Shown here: piece after piece, positions 27,897-35,866 of the stretch
Layout of the letters: each line of letters starts with the position of its first letter
Position numbering within the stretch: position 1 is the first letter of the stretch
NCBI GenBank assembly: GCA_002842345.1
Contig: PHCU01000005.1
Coordinates: 1 to 57,025 of the forward strand
DNA length: 57,025 bases
Source: Betaproteobacteria bacterium HGW-Betaproteobacteria-12
GTDB taxonomy: Bacteria; Pseudomonadota; Gammaproteobacteria; Burkholderiales; Rhodocyclaceae
Reading direction: 5' to 3'
The notes under the pieces: generated by a model
Databases searched by the model: none
Seen by the model: the letters and a program-made list of their open reading frames with translations, nothing else
What the model was told of the DNA's origin: nothing
Position numbers and translations under genes: made by a program

Positions 27897-29945
27897 TCAG
27901 AAGCGATGGGCGAAGCTCAGGCGGAAAGTCCGCGGCTCGGTCGGATGTACATGGCGATCGAACACCGGTGCCGCCTCGTTGGCCAGCTGCGACTCGTACC
28001 AGTACTCGATATCGTTCGCCCGACGGTCGAACAGGTTGTACACGTCGAACGTCAGCTGGGTGCGCGGCGCCAGCTTGTAGCCGAGGCGCAGGTTGGTCAG
28101 CGCCGAGCTCGTCGAGCGGATCGAGTTGTCCTCGATCAGCGGCCGCGGACCGAAGTAACGCAGGCGTAAGGCGCCGAACCACGGCCCGAGACGGTCGATG
28201 GTCAGGCCCAGGTTGGCCGTCGTCGCGACGGCGCCGGGAATGTGCTCGCCCTCCGGCGCCACATCGCGAAAGCGGGCATGCGACCAGGCCAGATCGGCAT
28301 CGATGGCCAGCCAGTCAGCCGCCACGTAGAGATTGGTCCATTCCACGCCGTAACGGCGTGACGGCCGCGCGGCTTCGGTGGTGCCGGCGTCGCCGACAAA
28401 GAGCAGTTCCGAATCGGCAGTCAGCTGCCACAGGGCCAGCGTGCTCTGCCAGCCACGGACCATTTCCGAGCGCAGGCCGAGTTCGTAGCCGCGCGTGCGG
28501 ACAAGCGGCCGGACTCGCTCGACCGGTGTCGTGCCGTCATTGGGATCGACCCGGATGGTGCTGCCGCGGGCATCGTTGGAATGGAAGCCGTGGCCGTAAT
28601 TGGCATAGAACTCGGTGTTGCGCCACGGGCCAAAGACCAGCGCCAGCTTCGGCGTCAGCATCTGGTCGCTGGCCTTGCCGCCGTTGACCGCCAGGCCGGC
28701 ATCGACGTCGAACCGGTAGGCATCGGCGCGGATGCCCTGCGTCGAGCGCAACCACGGCGTCCACCGCGTCTCGTTCTGCGCCCACAGCGCCAGGCTGTAC
28801 TGGCTGACCTTGTCTTCACGCACCGTCGCCACCGTCTGCCGACGGCTGGTGGCGTACAGGCCGAGCGGCTTGATACGGTCGAAGCGCCCCTGGACGCCGA
28901 AGGAATTCTCGACATCGAAGCCGCCCCAGCGGTCGAACAATGCCTGCGAGGCGGTGAAGCCAGTCGCCTGACGGCGCTCGGCCTGCTTGAACTGGTCGCC
29001 CGGCGGACAGCCATTAACGCAGTAGCTGAAGTTCGACCATAGATCGAGGCCGGAACGCAGCCACCACAAGCTGGCCCGGCTTTGGCCCTGCTCGCCGCGC
29101 CACGCCCATTCGCCGGCCAGGCTGTAGCGGAAGGTTTTGCCGCCGGTCGTCGGATCGAGACTGCCGAAGCGGTCAACCGCGCCGCTGCTGACGGCCCGCT
29201 CGGCAATCTGGTCGGTCGACACCCAGCGTCCGCGGTAAGCCATGCCGGTCACCGACCAGCCATCGTGGCGGCTGCCCTGGCTGTAGCGCAGCACGCCGTT
29301 GAGTTTGCGGTAGTGTTCGTCGACCTGCCAGGGGCCGTCGTTGTGGAACAGCTCCAGGCCATAGAGCAGATGGCCGCTGCCAACGGCCGGCGAGCCGGCG
29401 AGCAAGCTGCGGGCGTAGCCGTTCTCGCCAAGCGTCAGTTCGCCCAGCGTGCCTTCGACCCGACGGAAGTAATCGATATGGGCGCTGCCGGCCGAGGAAA
29501 AATCGCCTTCCTCGGCGAAATATGGTCCCTTGCGGTAGCGGATGCGGTCGACCAGCTCGGGAATCAGGAAATTGAGATCGGTATAGCCCTGGCCATGGGC
29601 GTGGCTCGGCATGTTGACCGGCACGCCGCCGACCCAGGTGGCGAAATCAGTGCCGTGGTCGAGATCGAAGCCGCGCAGGAAATACTGGTTGGCCTTGCCG
29701 TCGCCAGCGTGCTGGGTGACGATCAGGCCCGGCACCATCTCCAGTGCTTCGCCCGGCCGCAGCATCGGCACCGCCGCTAGCCGCTGGCTGGAAATCACGC
29801 CCTCGCTACCGGAAGCAGCGATACCTTCGAGATTTTCGCTCTGCGCGCGGACTTCGACCGGCGACAACTCGACCGTCTCGTCGGCCATGGCCGCACCCAT
29901 CGCGACCAGCAAATAGGAACAAATTACTTTTCTTCTTAAACGCAT
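27897..29945 (-). CDS. TonB-dependent outer-membrane receptor, probably for nickel
   Basis: A 682-aa TonB-dependent receptor. A signal peptide (MRLRRKVICSYLLVAMGAAMA) is followed by a TonB-box-like ETVELSPVEV, a plug domain (AVPMLRPGEALEMVPGLIV, QYFLRGFDLDHGTDFATWVGGVPVNM) and a beta-barrel ending in an aromatic residue (RLSFAHRF). The plug and early barrel carry several histidines (DLDHGTDF, NMPSHAHGQGY). The substrate is inferred from context: the next gene upstream is a NiCoT nickel permease, then the H2-sensing kinase and nikR. The start at 29945 lies inside an 18-bp palindrome and lacks a clear Shine-Dalgarno; an alternative ATG at 29981 would place a terminator-like hairpin inside the coding region. 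Confidence 0.85.
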   Translation of the reverse strand: MRLRRKVICSYLLVAMGAAMADETVELSPVEVRAQSENLEGIAASGSEGVISSQRLAAVPMLRPGEALEMVPGLIVTQHAGDGKANQYFLRGFDLDHGTDFATWVGGVPVNMPSHAHGQGYTDLNFLIPELVDRIRYRKGPYFAEEGDFSSAGSAHIDYFRRVEGTLGELTLGENGYARSLLAGSPAVGSGHLLYGLELFHNDGPWQVDEHYRKLNGVLRYSQGSRHDGWSVTGMAYRGRWVSTDQIAERAVSSGAVDRFGSLDPTTGGKTFRYSLAGEWAWRGEQGQSRASLWWLRSGLDLWSNFSYCVNGCPPGDQFKQAERRQATGFTASQALFDRWGGFDVENSFGVQGRFDRIKPLGLYATSRRQTVATVREDKVSQYSLALWAQNETRWTPWLRSTQGIRADAYRFDVDAGLAVNGGKASDQMLTPKLALVFGPWRNTEFYANYGHGFHSNDARGSTIRVDPNDGTTPVERVRPLVRTRGYELGLRSEMVRGWQSTLALWQLTADSELLFVGDAGTTEAARPSRRYGVEWTNLYVAADWLAIDADLAWSHARFRDVAPEGEHIPGAVATTANLGLTIDRLGPWFGALRLRYFGPRPLIEDNSIRSTSSALTNLRLGYKLAPRTQLTFDVYNLFDRRANDIEYWYESQLANEAAPVFDRHVHPTEPRTFRLSFAHRF

Positions 29946-29953
29946 GCGTTTAA
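29936..29953. promoter_or_regulatory. 18-bp perfect palindrome spanning the receptor start codon
   Basis: TTAAACGCATGCGTTTAA is perfectly palindromic and contains the presumed ATG (29945). It directly follows the GGCCGG hairpin at 29956-29972. It may be an operator or an RNA structure controlling the receptor; no regulator can be named from sequence alone. Confidence 0.5.
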
Positions 29954-29972
29954 AAGGCCGGTTTTCCCGGCC
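29952..29972 (-). terminator. Hairpin plus T-tract between nickel permease and receptor genes
   Basis: On the minus strand GGCCGG-GAAAA-CCGGCC is followed by TTTT, 20 bp past the permease stop and just before the receptor start. It could terminate or attenuate read-through from the permease. The stem is only 6 bp, so efficiency is uncertain. Confidence 0.6.
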
Positions 29973-29992
29973 ATCCTCCATGGTGATCGACT

Positions 29993-30802
29993 TCAGACAG
30001 CCAGCGGCCGGCGCGTCAGCCGCAGGGCCATGACAAAACTCAGCGCGATGATGGCCACCAGCGCGAAACCGAAGGCCATCTCCTTGCCCTCGCTCCAGGC
30101 ATCGACCGCCGGCGACAGCAGCTTGGCGGTACCGAAGGCGGCGACCAGCAGGCTGATGCCGGAGACCACCAGGCCCATGACACGCGAAGCGACCAGCGCC
30201 ACCTGGTCGGCACGGGCGATCAGGCGGGCGATCCAAAGACCGTTGATGCCGTCGGTCAGCAGCATGCCGGCCATGAACAGCGTCGCCAGCAGCAGCGCGT
30301 GCTGCCAGCCGCCGAACTGGGTCGCGGTCAGGGCGAAGAAGGCAGCCTGCGACAAGGTATCGAAAGACAGCGCGAACAGCGCGCCGACCAGTGCCACCAG
30401 CCCGGGGTGCGACACCTGGCGCAGACTGCCGAGCAGCCGCCCCTTGAGGCCGACCGGCTGGACCAGTTCGTCCGGCCCGGCGCGCAGCACGGCGGCCAGG
30501 TTGAGGCTGCCGAGGGCAACCAGGAAGGCGATCGAGATTACCGAGCCGAGCAGGCCGAACCATGCCGGCACCGCCCACTGGCCTGCCAGCGCCGAAACGC
30601 CCAGGGCGATGGCCAGCACCACGGCGCCGTGGCCGAGCGAGAACAGGGTGCCGCAATAGCGCGCCAGGCCGGGCCGGCGGCGGGCGTTGTAGCGGGTCAG
30701 GCCATCGATGGTTGCCAGGTGGTCGGCGTCGAAGCCATGCTTCATACCGAGGACGAAAGTCAGGATCAGCAGCGACAGCCAGTCGGTGGGCAGGGGGTCC
30801 AT
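29993..30802 (-). CDS. hoxN: NiCoT-family nickel/cobalt permease (HoxN/HupN type)
   Basis: A 269-aa inner-membrane permease that imports Ni2+ (or Co2+) with high affinity. The family signature HX4DH is in GMKHGFDADHLATIDGLTRYNARR, and the second signature region FSLGHGAVVLAIAL is present, as is LSFDTLSQAAFFALTA. Hydrophobicity fits 7-8 transmembrane helices. The start at 30802 (GAGG upstream) is preferred: an earlier ATG at 30841 would place a NikR-like palindrome inside the coding sequence. Nickel rather than cobalt is inferred from neighbouring nikR and hydrogenase genes. The gene is somewhat shorter than HoxN of knallgas bacteria. Confidence 0.9.
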   Translation of the reverse strand: MDPLPTDWLSLLILTFVLGMKHGFDADHLATIDGLTRYNARRRPGLARYCGTLFSLGHGAVVLAIALGVSALAGQWAVPAWFGLLGSVISIAFLVALGSLNLAAVLRAGPDELVQPVGLKGRLLGSLRQVSHPGLVALVGALFALSFDTLSQAAFFALTATQFGGWQHALLLATLFMAGMLLTDGINGLWIARLIARADQVALVASRVMGLVVSGISLLVAAFGTAKLLSPAVDAWSEGKEMAFGFALVAIIALSFVMALRLTRRPLAV

Positions 30803-30812
30803 CGTGCGCCTC

Positions 30813-30839
30813 GTATGAAGGATTTCCACATCTTCATAC
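30813..30839. promoter_or_regulatory. NikR-like operator upstream of the nickel permease
   Basis: The palindrome GTATGAAG-N11-CTTCATAC contains GTATGA-N15-TCATAC. The E. coli NikR site is GTATGA-N16-TCATAC, so the half-sites are identical and the spacing is one base shorter. It lies 11 bp before the permease ATG at 30802, where it would overlap a promoter, and nikR is 1.4 kb away. Confidence 0.75.
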
Positions 30840-30908
30840 AAACTCCGTGCCAGAACAATAAGTCATTGTTCACATTGAGATCACCACCCCGGCATGGCGG
30901 TCAAGTGA

Positions 30909-32255
30909 TCAGCGGCTTTCCACTGGCAGTGTCAGGATGAATTCCGCTCCGCCGGCGGCCAGGTTGGCCGCCGTCAGCCGGCCGCCGTGGCGCTCGACGA
31001 TGCCGTAGCTGATCGACAGCCCCAGCCCGGTGCCCTGGCCGACCGGCTTGGTGGTGAAGAAGGGTTCGAACAGGCGATCGAGGTGTTCGGCAGCGATGCC
31101 CGGACCGTTGTCGCTGAAACGCAGCGTCACCTGACCGTCGGCGACCTGGCCAACGATGCGCAGGCGCGGCGCTGGTTGATTGAGCGTGGCGTCGCAGGCG
31201 TTCTGCACCAGGTTCATCAGCACTTGCTGCAACTGGCCGGAGGAACCATTGCAGCGCAGTTCGGGCGGCAGCTCGAGCTCGACCGCGAAGCGCGCCGGGG
31301 CGCTCTGCACCACCCAGCGCACGGCGCGTTCGACGACCTCGTTCAGGTTGACCTGCTCCGGCGTCATCTTGTCCACGGCCGAAAAGCGCTTCAAGGCATC
31401 AACGATGTCGCGGGTTCGCTCGGCGCCCTCGATCATGCCGTCGATCAGGTGGGGCATGTCGGCCAGCACGCGATCGATGCGCAGTTCGCCGCGCAGCGCC
31501 GCCAGGGCCGGCTCATCCGCCGCACCACGGCCATGCACGGCACCGAGATAGCGCTCCAGGCGCTCGGCGTAGCGCTTCAGCGACAGCACGTTGCCGAGCA
31601 CGAAGCTGATCGGGTTGTTCAACTCGTGCGCAACGCCGGCCACCAGGCGGCCGAGCGAGACCATCTTCTCGGCGTGCAGCAGCTGGCCCTGGGTGCGTTT
31701 CAGGTCGTCGTGCGCCTGACGCAGGGCCTGGTAGGCGCGGCGCAGTTCGCCGACCGGGCGGCCGGTGACGACCATGCCCATCAGCTTGCCGGTCTGCGAC
31801 ACGCGCGGCGTGCAGTTCATCGACACCGGCACCGTCGAGCCGTCGCCGGCGCGCAGGAAGAATTCGCAGTCGTGCACGCCGTCGCGGCCGAAGCGGGCGA
31901 ACACTTCGCGCGCCCGCGCCCGCTCGACATCGTCGGCGAACAGGCTGAACACCGGCGTGTGTTCGAGGGCCGCGGCCTCCTTGCCGGCGAAATGGCACAG
32001 CGAGCTGTTCACTTCCTCAATGGTGCCGTTGCGGTCGCAGACGATCAGGATGTCCGACATCGAAGCCAGCACGCTCTCGATGAACTGGTGCGATTCCTCG
32101 AGCGCGGCGTTCTTCTCTTCCAGCGCTACTTCATATTGCAGCAGGTCGTTGTAGACCTCGTCCATCTTCTGGATCACTTCGATCCAGGCCTGCTCGCCGA
32201 GCGCCTCGGAGGCGCCGCCGGGCGGGCTGCTAGCGGGCCGGTCGGTAGTGGACAT
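30909..32255 (-). CDS. hoxJ: H2-signal histidine kinase HoxJ/HupT
   Basis: A 448-aa soluble sensor kinase. An N-terminal helix (IEVIQKMDEVYNDLLQYEVALEEKNAALEE) is followed by a PAS domain (about 55-175), then the H-box VAHELNNPISFVLGNVLSL, the N-box LVQNACDATL and the G-boxes FSDNGPGI and GTGLGLSISYG. Known HoxJ/HupT kinases form a complex with the regulatory hydrogenase HoxBC/HupUV and phosphorylate HoxA/HupR in the absence of H2. Here the kinase lies about 5.4 kb from hoxC, directly behind nikR. The start is ambiguous: 32255 overlaps nikR by 26 bp, an upstream ATG at 32282 by 53 bp. Confidence 0.88.
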   Translation of the reverse strand: MSTTDRPASSPPGGASEALGEQAWIEVIQKMDEVYNDLLQYEVALEEKNAALEESHQFIESVLASMSDILIVCDRNGTIEEVNSSLCHFAGKEAAALEHTPVFSLFADDVERARAREVFARFGRDGVHDCEFFLRAGDGSTVPVSMNCTPRVSQTGKLMGMVVTGRPVGELRRAYQALRQAHDDLKRTQGQLLHAEKMVSLGRLVAGVAHELNNPISFVLGNVLSLKRYAERLERYLGAVHGRGAADEPALAALRGELRIDRVLADMPHLIDGMIEGAERTRDIVDALKRFSAVDKMTPEQVNLNEVVERAVRWVVQSAPARFAVELELPPELRCNGSSGQLQQVLMNLVQNACDATLNQPAPRLRIVGQVADGQVTLRFSDNGPGIAAEHLDRLFEPFFTTKPVGQGTGLGLSISYGIVERHGGRLTAANLAAGGAEFILTLPVESR

Positions 32256-32694
32256 GGGCTTCGCCGTGTTCGTCGTGGGCATGGTGCTGCTCGGCCTCCA
32301 GGGCGATCACGTTGAGCTGGCCGTGACGGACGCCGCGTTCGGCGATCAGCGCCTCGGCAAAGCGCCGGACCTCGGCGGTGGCGCCCTTGAGGATCACCGT
32401 CTCCAGACAGTTGTCGTGATCGAGGTGGCTGTGCATAGCGGCCACGGTCAGGTCGTGGTGGTCGTGCTGCAGGCCGGTCAGGCGCTCGGCCAACTCGCGC
32501 TCGTGATGGTTGTAGATATAGGAGAGGTTGGCGACGCAATGGCCAGCCGGCGGGTCGCGCCGGCGGTCGCTCTCGATGGCGCCGCGAATCAGGTCGCGCA
32601 CCGCTTCCGAACGATTGACGTAGCCGCGGGCGGCGATCAGCTCGTCGAACTGGCGGGCCAGCGATTCATCGAGCGAAATGGTGAAGCGATCCAT
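32230..32694 (-). CDS. nikR: Nickel-responsive regulator NikR
   Basis: A 154-aa ribbon-helix-helix regulator. The N-terminal DNA-binding part is MDRFTISLDESLARQFDELIAARGYVNRSEAVRDLIR. The C-terminal ACT-like metal domain has the nickel ligands in AAMHSHLDHDNCLE (His, His, Cys) plus the upstream His of LQHDHHDL. The last 20 residues form an unusual His-rich tail (EQHHAHDEHGEAHVH), which may hold extra nickel. NikR represses nickel uptake when Ni is sufficient; a matching palindrome lies before the nickel permease. Its end overlaps hoxJ, so the two are co-transcribed. Confidence 0.95.
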   Translation of the reverse strand: MDRFTISLDESLARQFDELIAARGYVNRSEAVRDLIRGAIESDRRRDPPAGHCVANLSYIYNHHERELAERLTGLQHDHHDLTVAAMHSHLDHDNCLETVILKGATAEVRRFAEALIAERGVRHGQLNVIALEAEQHHAHDEHGEAHVHYRPAR

Positions 32695-32765
32695 CGGTCG
32701 GACTCCGGGCAGAAACGCCTTGAACAATGCCGGCAATCGCCCCGGCATGCAACCGGCGACAGCGA

Positions 32766-33215
32766 TCAGGCCGGTTCGCCGAGGGTCAGCCCCGGCAGCA
32801 TCCGGTCGAGATGGCCGGGCCCCTGCAGCAGATCGGCCAGGGTGTAGCGGTCGAGCACCCCAAACATCGCCGCCAGCGCCTCGTCGAGAATCGGCGGCAA
32901 ACGGCAGGCGGCGCGAATATGGCATTGGCTGCCGCTGGCAAAACACTCGACCAGCGCGAAGTCGTTCTCGGTCTGGCGAATCACCTCGCCCAGCGAGATG
33001 GCCCCCGCCTGCCGGCCGAGGCGGATGCCGCCCCCCTTGCCGCGCACCGTCTCGACGTAGCCCAGACGACCGAGCAGATGCACCACCTTGGTCAGATGAT
33101 TGTCGGAAATACCGTAGGCGGCGGCGATTTCACCCACCGTCGCCAAACGGCCGGCATGCACGCCGAGGTACATCAGCACGCGCAGGCTGTAGTCGGAAAA
33201 GCTGCTCAGTCGCAT
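32766..33215 (-). CDS. nsrR: Rrf2-family regulator, NsrR-like
   Basis: A 149-aa Rrf2 winged-helix regulator. The recognition region GISDNHLTKVVHLLGRLGYVETVRGKGGGIRLGR is typical of NsrR, and the three cluster cysteines are in ECFASGSQCHIRAACRLPP with NsrR-like spacing. NsrR binds a [4Fe-4S] cluster that reacts with nitric oxide. The start at 33215 follows homology; the longer frame to 33311 is the intergenic region. A 23-bp palindrome resembling NsrR sites lies between this gene and divergent ccoG, so self-control and control of ccoG are likely. IscR is less likely given the cysteine spacing. Confidence 0.85.
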   Translation of the reverse strand: MRLSSFSDYSLRVLMYLGVHAGRLATVGEIAAAYGISDNHLTKVVHLLGRLGYVETVRGKGGGIRLGRQAGAISLGEVIRQTENDFALVECFASGSQCHIRAACRLPPILDEALAAMFGVLDRYTLADLLQGPGHLDRMLPGLTLGEPA

Positions 33216-33244
33216 TGCTTCACCCGGAGATTCGTTGTTACCAT

Positions 33245-33267
33245 AAGCTGTAAAAATTATACATGTT
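33245..33267. promoter_or_regulatory. NsrR-like palindrome between nsrR and ccoG
   Basis: A 23-bp AT-rich inverted repeat, with outer AAG...TT and inner TGTA-N7-TACA (33249-33263). By my alignment it matches the published NsrR consensus (AAGATGTATTT and its complement) at about 16 of 23 positions. It sits in the 84-bp divergent gap, 30 bp from nsrR and 33 bp from ccoG. Confidence 0.6.
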
Positions 33268-33299
33268 ATTAACCCAGCGACAGAGACCCTACCGGCGTC

Positions 33300-34709
33300 A
33301 TGGTAAAACAATCCCCGAAGCAGCGGGTCATCCCCATCAAGGCGGTGACCGATCCCAACGCCAAGGTCTATCCCCGTTCGATCAGCGGCCTCTTCCAGAA
33401 CTGGCGGATCGCCTTCGTCTGGCTGACCCAGATCATTTTCTACGGCCTCTGCTGGCTGCCGTGGAACGACCGCCAGGCGGTGCTGTTCGATCTCGAGGAA
33501 CGGCGTTTCTACATCTTCGATCTGGTGCTCTACCCGCAGGACACCATCTACCTGACCTTCCTGCTGCTCCTCTCGGCGCTGGCGCTGTTCCTGTTCACCG
33601 CCGTCGCCGGCCGCCTATGGTGCGGCTACGCCTGCCCGCAGACCGTGTACACAGAAATTTTTCTATGGATCGAGAAGTGGATCGAGGGCGATCGGCCGCA
33701 GCGGATAAAGCTCGACGCCGCCCCCAACTCCGCCCGCAAGCTGGGCAAAAAGACGCTGAAACACGGCATCTGGCTGCTCATCTCGCTGTGGACCGGGCTG
33801 ACCTTCGTCGGCTACTTCACGCCGATGCGCGAACTGCTGGCCAGCATAGGCCTGGGCAGTATCGGCGCCTGGGAAATCTTCTGGGTGCTGTTCTACGGTG
33901 CCTCGACCTATGGCATGGCCGGCTTCCTGCGCGAGCACATGTGCAAGTACATCTGCCCCTACGCCCAGTTCCAGTTCGTCATGTTCGACCGCGACACGCT
34001 GATCATCGCCTACGACGCCGAGCGCGGCGAAGCACGCGGCAGTCGGCCGAAGCAGATGGCCGATCACCGGGCCGCCGGCCTCGGCGACTGCATCGATTGC
34101 GGCATCTGCGTTCAGGTCTGTCCGACCGGCATCGACATCCGCGACGGCCTGCAGCTCGAATGCATCGGCTGCGCCGCCTGCGTGGACGCCTGCGACCAGG
34201 TCATGGACAAGATGAACTACCCGCGCGGCCTGATCCGCTATTCGACCGAGAACGCCGTCGCCCAGCACTACACGCGGCCGCAGATCGTCCGCCGCGCCTT
34301 CCGTCTGCGCACCCTGCTCTATCTTGTCGCCTTCCTGACACTGAGCGCCGCCGTCGCCTGGTCGCTGGCCACCAAGGTGCCGCTCAAGGTCGGCATCCAG
34401 AAGGACCGTAGCGTGCTCTACCGCGAAGGCCACGACGGTGCTATCGAGAACACCTTCCAGATGCACCTGACCAATGCCAGCGAGCAGGAACGCAGCTACC
34501 GCATCAGCGTCGACGGCCTGCCCGGCATCCGCCTGCAGGGCACCGACACGGCCAGCGTGGCCGGCGCGGCGATGCAGGACCTGTCGTTGACGGTGGCGGT
34601 CGAAGCGGGCGGCGCCGGCAGCGGCTCGCATCCGATCACGTTCACCATCGTCGATGCCGGCGACCCGGATACCCGCGTCGAACAAAAGGCGAGTTTCTGG
34701 CTACCGTGA
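33300..34709 (+). CDS. ccoG: Cytochrome c oxidase accessory protein CcoG (RdxA/FixG)
   Basis: A 469-aa membrane protein with about five transmembrane helices. The cytoplasmic ferredoxin segment carries two cluster motifs, CIDCGICVQVCPTGID and CIGCAACVDACDQVMD, and earlier conserved cysteines in WCGYACPQTVYTE and CKYICPYAQFQ. A C-terminal Ig-like domain follows. CcoG reduces copper during assembly of cbb3 oxidase. It is an orphan here: no ccoNOP, ccoS or ccoI is in the window. Its placement beside an NsrR-like gene and hydrogenase genes suggests microaerobic or nitrogen-oxide respiration. Confidence 0.95.
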   Translation: MVKQSPKQRVIPIKAVTDPNAKVYPRSISGLFQNWRIAFVWLTQIIFYGLCWLPWNDRQAVLFDLEERRFYIFDLVLYPQDTIYLTFLLLLSALALFLFTAVAGRLWCGYACPQTVYTEIFLWIEKWIEGDRPQRIKLDAAPNSARKLGKKTLKHGIWLLISLWTGLTFVGYFTPMRELLASIGLGSIGAWEIFWVLFYGASTYGMAGFLREHMCKYICPYAQFQFVMFDRDTLIIAYDAERGEARGSRPKQMADHRAAGLGDCIDCGICVQVCPTGIDIRDGLQLECIGCAACVDACDQVMDKMNYPRGLIRYSTENAVAQHYTRPQIVRRAFRLRTLLYLVAFLTLSAAVAWSLATKVPLKVGIQKDRSVLYREGHDGAIENTFQMHLTNASEQERSYRISVDGLPGIRLQGTDTASVAGAAMQDLSLTVAVEAGGAGSGSHPITFTIVDAGDPDTRVEQKASFWLP

Positions 34710-34722
34710 GCCGAGCGAGTTG

Positions 34723-34738
34723 TGGAACGGGATATGCT
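34723..34738 (+). promoter_or_regulatory. Possible sigma-54 promoter before the AAA+ ATPase gene
   Basis: TGGAACGGGATATGCT matches the -24/-12 consensus TGGCACG-N4-TTGCW at 10 of 12 defined positions, with the essential GG and GC ten bases apart. It is 80 bp upstream of the ATPase start, after the ccoG stop. No activator site was identified. Confidence 0.45.
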
Positions 34739-34818
34739 TTGAAATTGTCGTAACGCTGTAGTCAACCCCTGGCCGAATCCCCCACGAAGGGTGCCGGCCA
34801 CTCAAGGAGGAAGTCATC

Positions 34819-35784
34819 ATGGCAAGCAACGACATCCGTCTCTCGGTCGCCGAAGAACGCACCATCTACCATGTCGCCGACATCGAACGGGCGATGGAAG
34901 AAGCCGCCGGCAACCGCAACGAAGCCCTGGCCGCCTATTACGAGAAGATGCGCCAGCGCGGCGGCGGCCGCTTCCTGGTCCGGCCCAACGGTGCCGACAT
35001 GATCGACGACCTCTACGACAGCTGCCCCAACTTCGCCGAGGTCATCGACGATCTGAAGAAGTACATCGCCCTGTCGGTGGCCGGCAACGAGCCGATGAGC
35101 TTCACGCCGATCCTGCTGCTCGGCGAGCCGGGCATCGGCAAGACCCATTTCGCCCGCGAACTGGCCGCCCGCCTGGGCACCGGCCACGAATTCATCTCGA
35201 TGAGTTCGCTGACCGCCGGCTGGGTGCTGTCCGGCGCCTCGTCGCAATGGACCAACGCCAAGCCGGGCAAGGTGGCGCACACTTTGGTGCATGGCGACTT
35301 CGCCAACCCCATCGTGGTGCTCGATGAAGTCGACAAGGCCGGCGGCGATTCCCGCTACGACCCGATGGGCGCGCTGTACAGCCTGCTGGAAAGAGACACG
35401 GCGCGCGCCTTCAAGGACGAGTTCATCGACATCGACATCGACGCCTCGCACATCCTATGGGTGACCACGGCCAACGACGAGCGCTCGATCCCGGAGCCAA
35501 TCCTCAACCGGATGAACGTCTACGAGGTGCCGCGCCCGGACCACGACGCGGCGCTCAGCATCGCCGCAGCCCTGTACCGGGAAATCGTCGGGGAGCACGA
35601 TTGGGGATTCCCCCCCGAAGCCGAGGAGGAAGTCCTCGAACGCATCGGTTCGCTGCCGCCGCGCGATATGAAGAAGCGCCTGCTGGCCGCCTTCGGCACG
35701 GCCAAGCTGGAAGGCCGCAACCGGCTGGAAGCGCGCGACTTCGAGCTGGCCCGCATGGGCCGTAGCCGCAAGATCGGCTTCTGA
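34819..35784 (+). CDS. Lon-like AAA+ ATPase without protease domain
   Basis: A 321-aa protein with a strong AAGGAGG ribosome-binding site. Residues 1-95 are helical and match no family I recognise. The AAA+ module has Walker A GEPGIGKT (102-109), Walker B IVVLDE (165-170), sensor 1 TTAND (216-220) and a probable arginine finger in LNRM (231), followed by a helical lid. The stretch SSQWTNAKPGKVAHTLV...FANPIVVLDEVDKAGGDSRYDPMGALYSLLE is close to the ATPase part of Lon, but the protein ends at the lid with no Ser-Lys protease domain. The role is unknown; remodelling of a protein complex is the general expectation. Confidence 0.85.
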   Translation: MASNDIRLSVAEERTIYHVADIERAMEEAAGNRNEALAAYYEKMRQRGGGRFLVRPNGADMIDDLYDSCPNFAEVIDDLKKYIALSVAGNEPMSFTPILLLGEPGIGKTHFARELAARLGTGHEFISMSSLTAGWVLSGASSQWTNAKPGKVAHTLVHGDFANPIVVLDEVDKAGGDSRYDPMGALYSLLERDTARAFKDEFIDIDIDASHILWVTTANDERSIPEPILNRMNVYEVPRPDHDAALSIAAALYREIVGEHDWGFPPEAEEEVLERIGSLPPRDMKKRLLAAFGTAKLEGRNRLEARDFELARMGRSRKIGF

Positions 35785-35866
35785 GCAGTGCCGAACCGGC
35801 GGCGGCACCCGGCAGCATCGGGCGCCGCCGGGTTATGCTGGGCGGCCCTGCGTCATCCTCGCCGCC

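Noticed and set aside
29946..30656. Upstream extension of the receptor reading frame into the permease gene
   Set aside because: The extension is a shadow of the NiCoT gene, and the signal peptide starts at 29945.
32727..32748. ATGCCGG/CCGGCAT stem between nsrR and nikR
   Set aside because: There is a 7-bp stem but no T-rich tail on either strand; chance is likely at this GC content.
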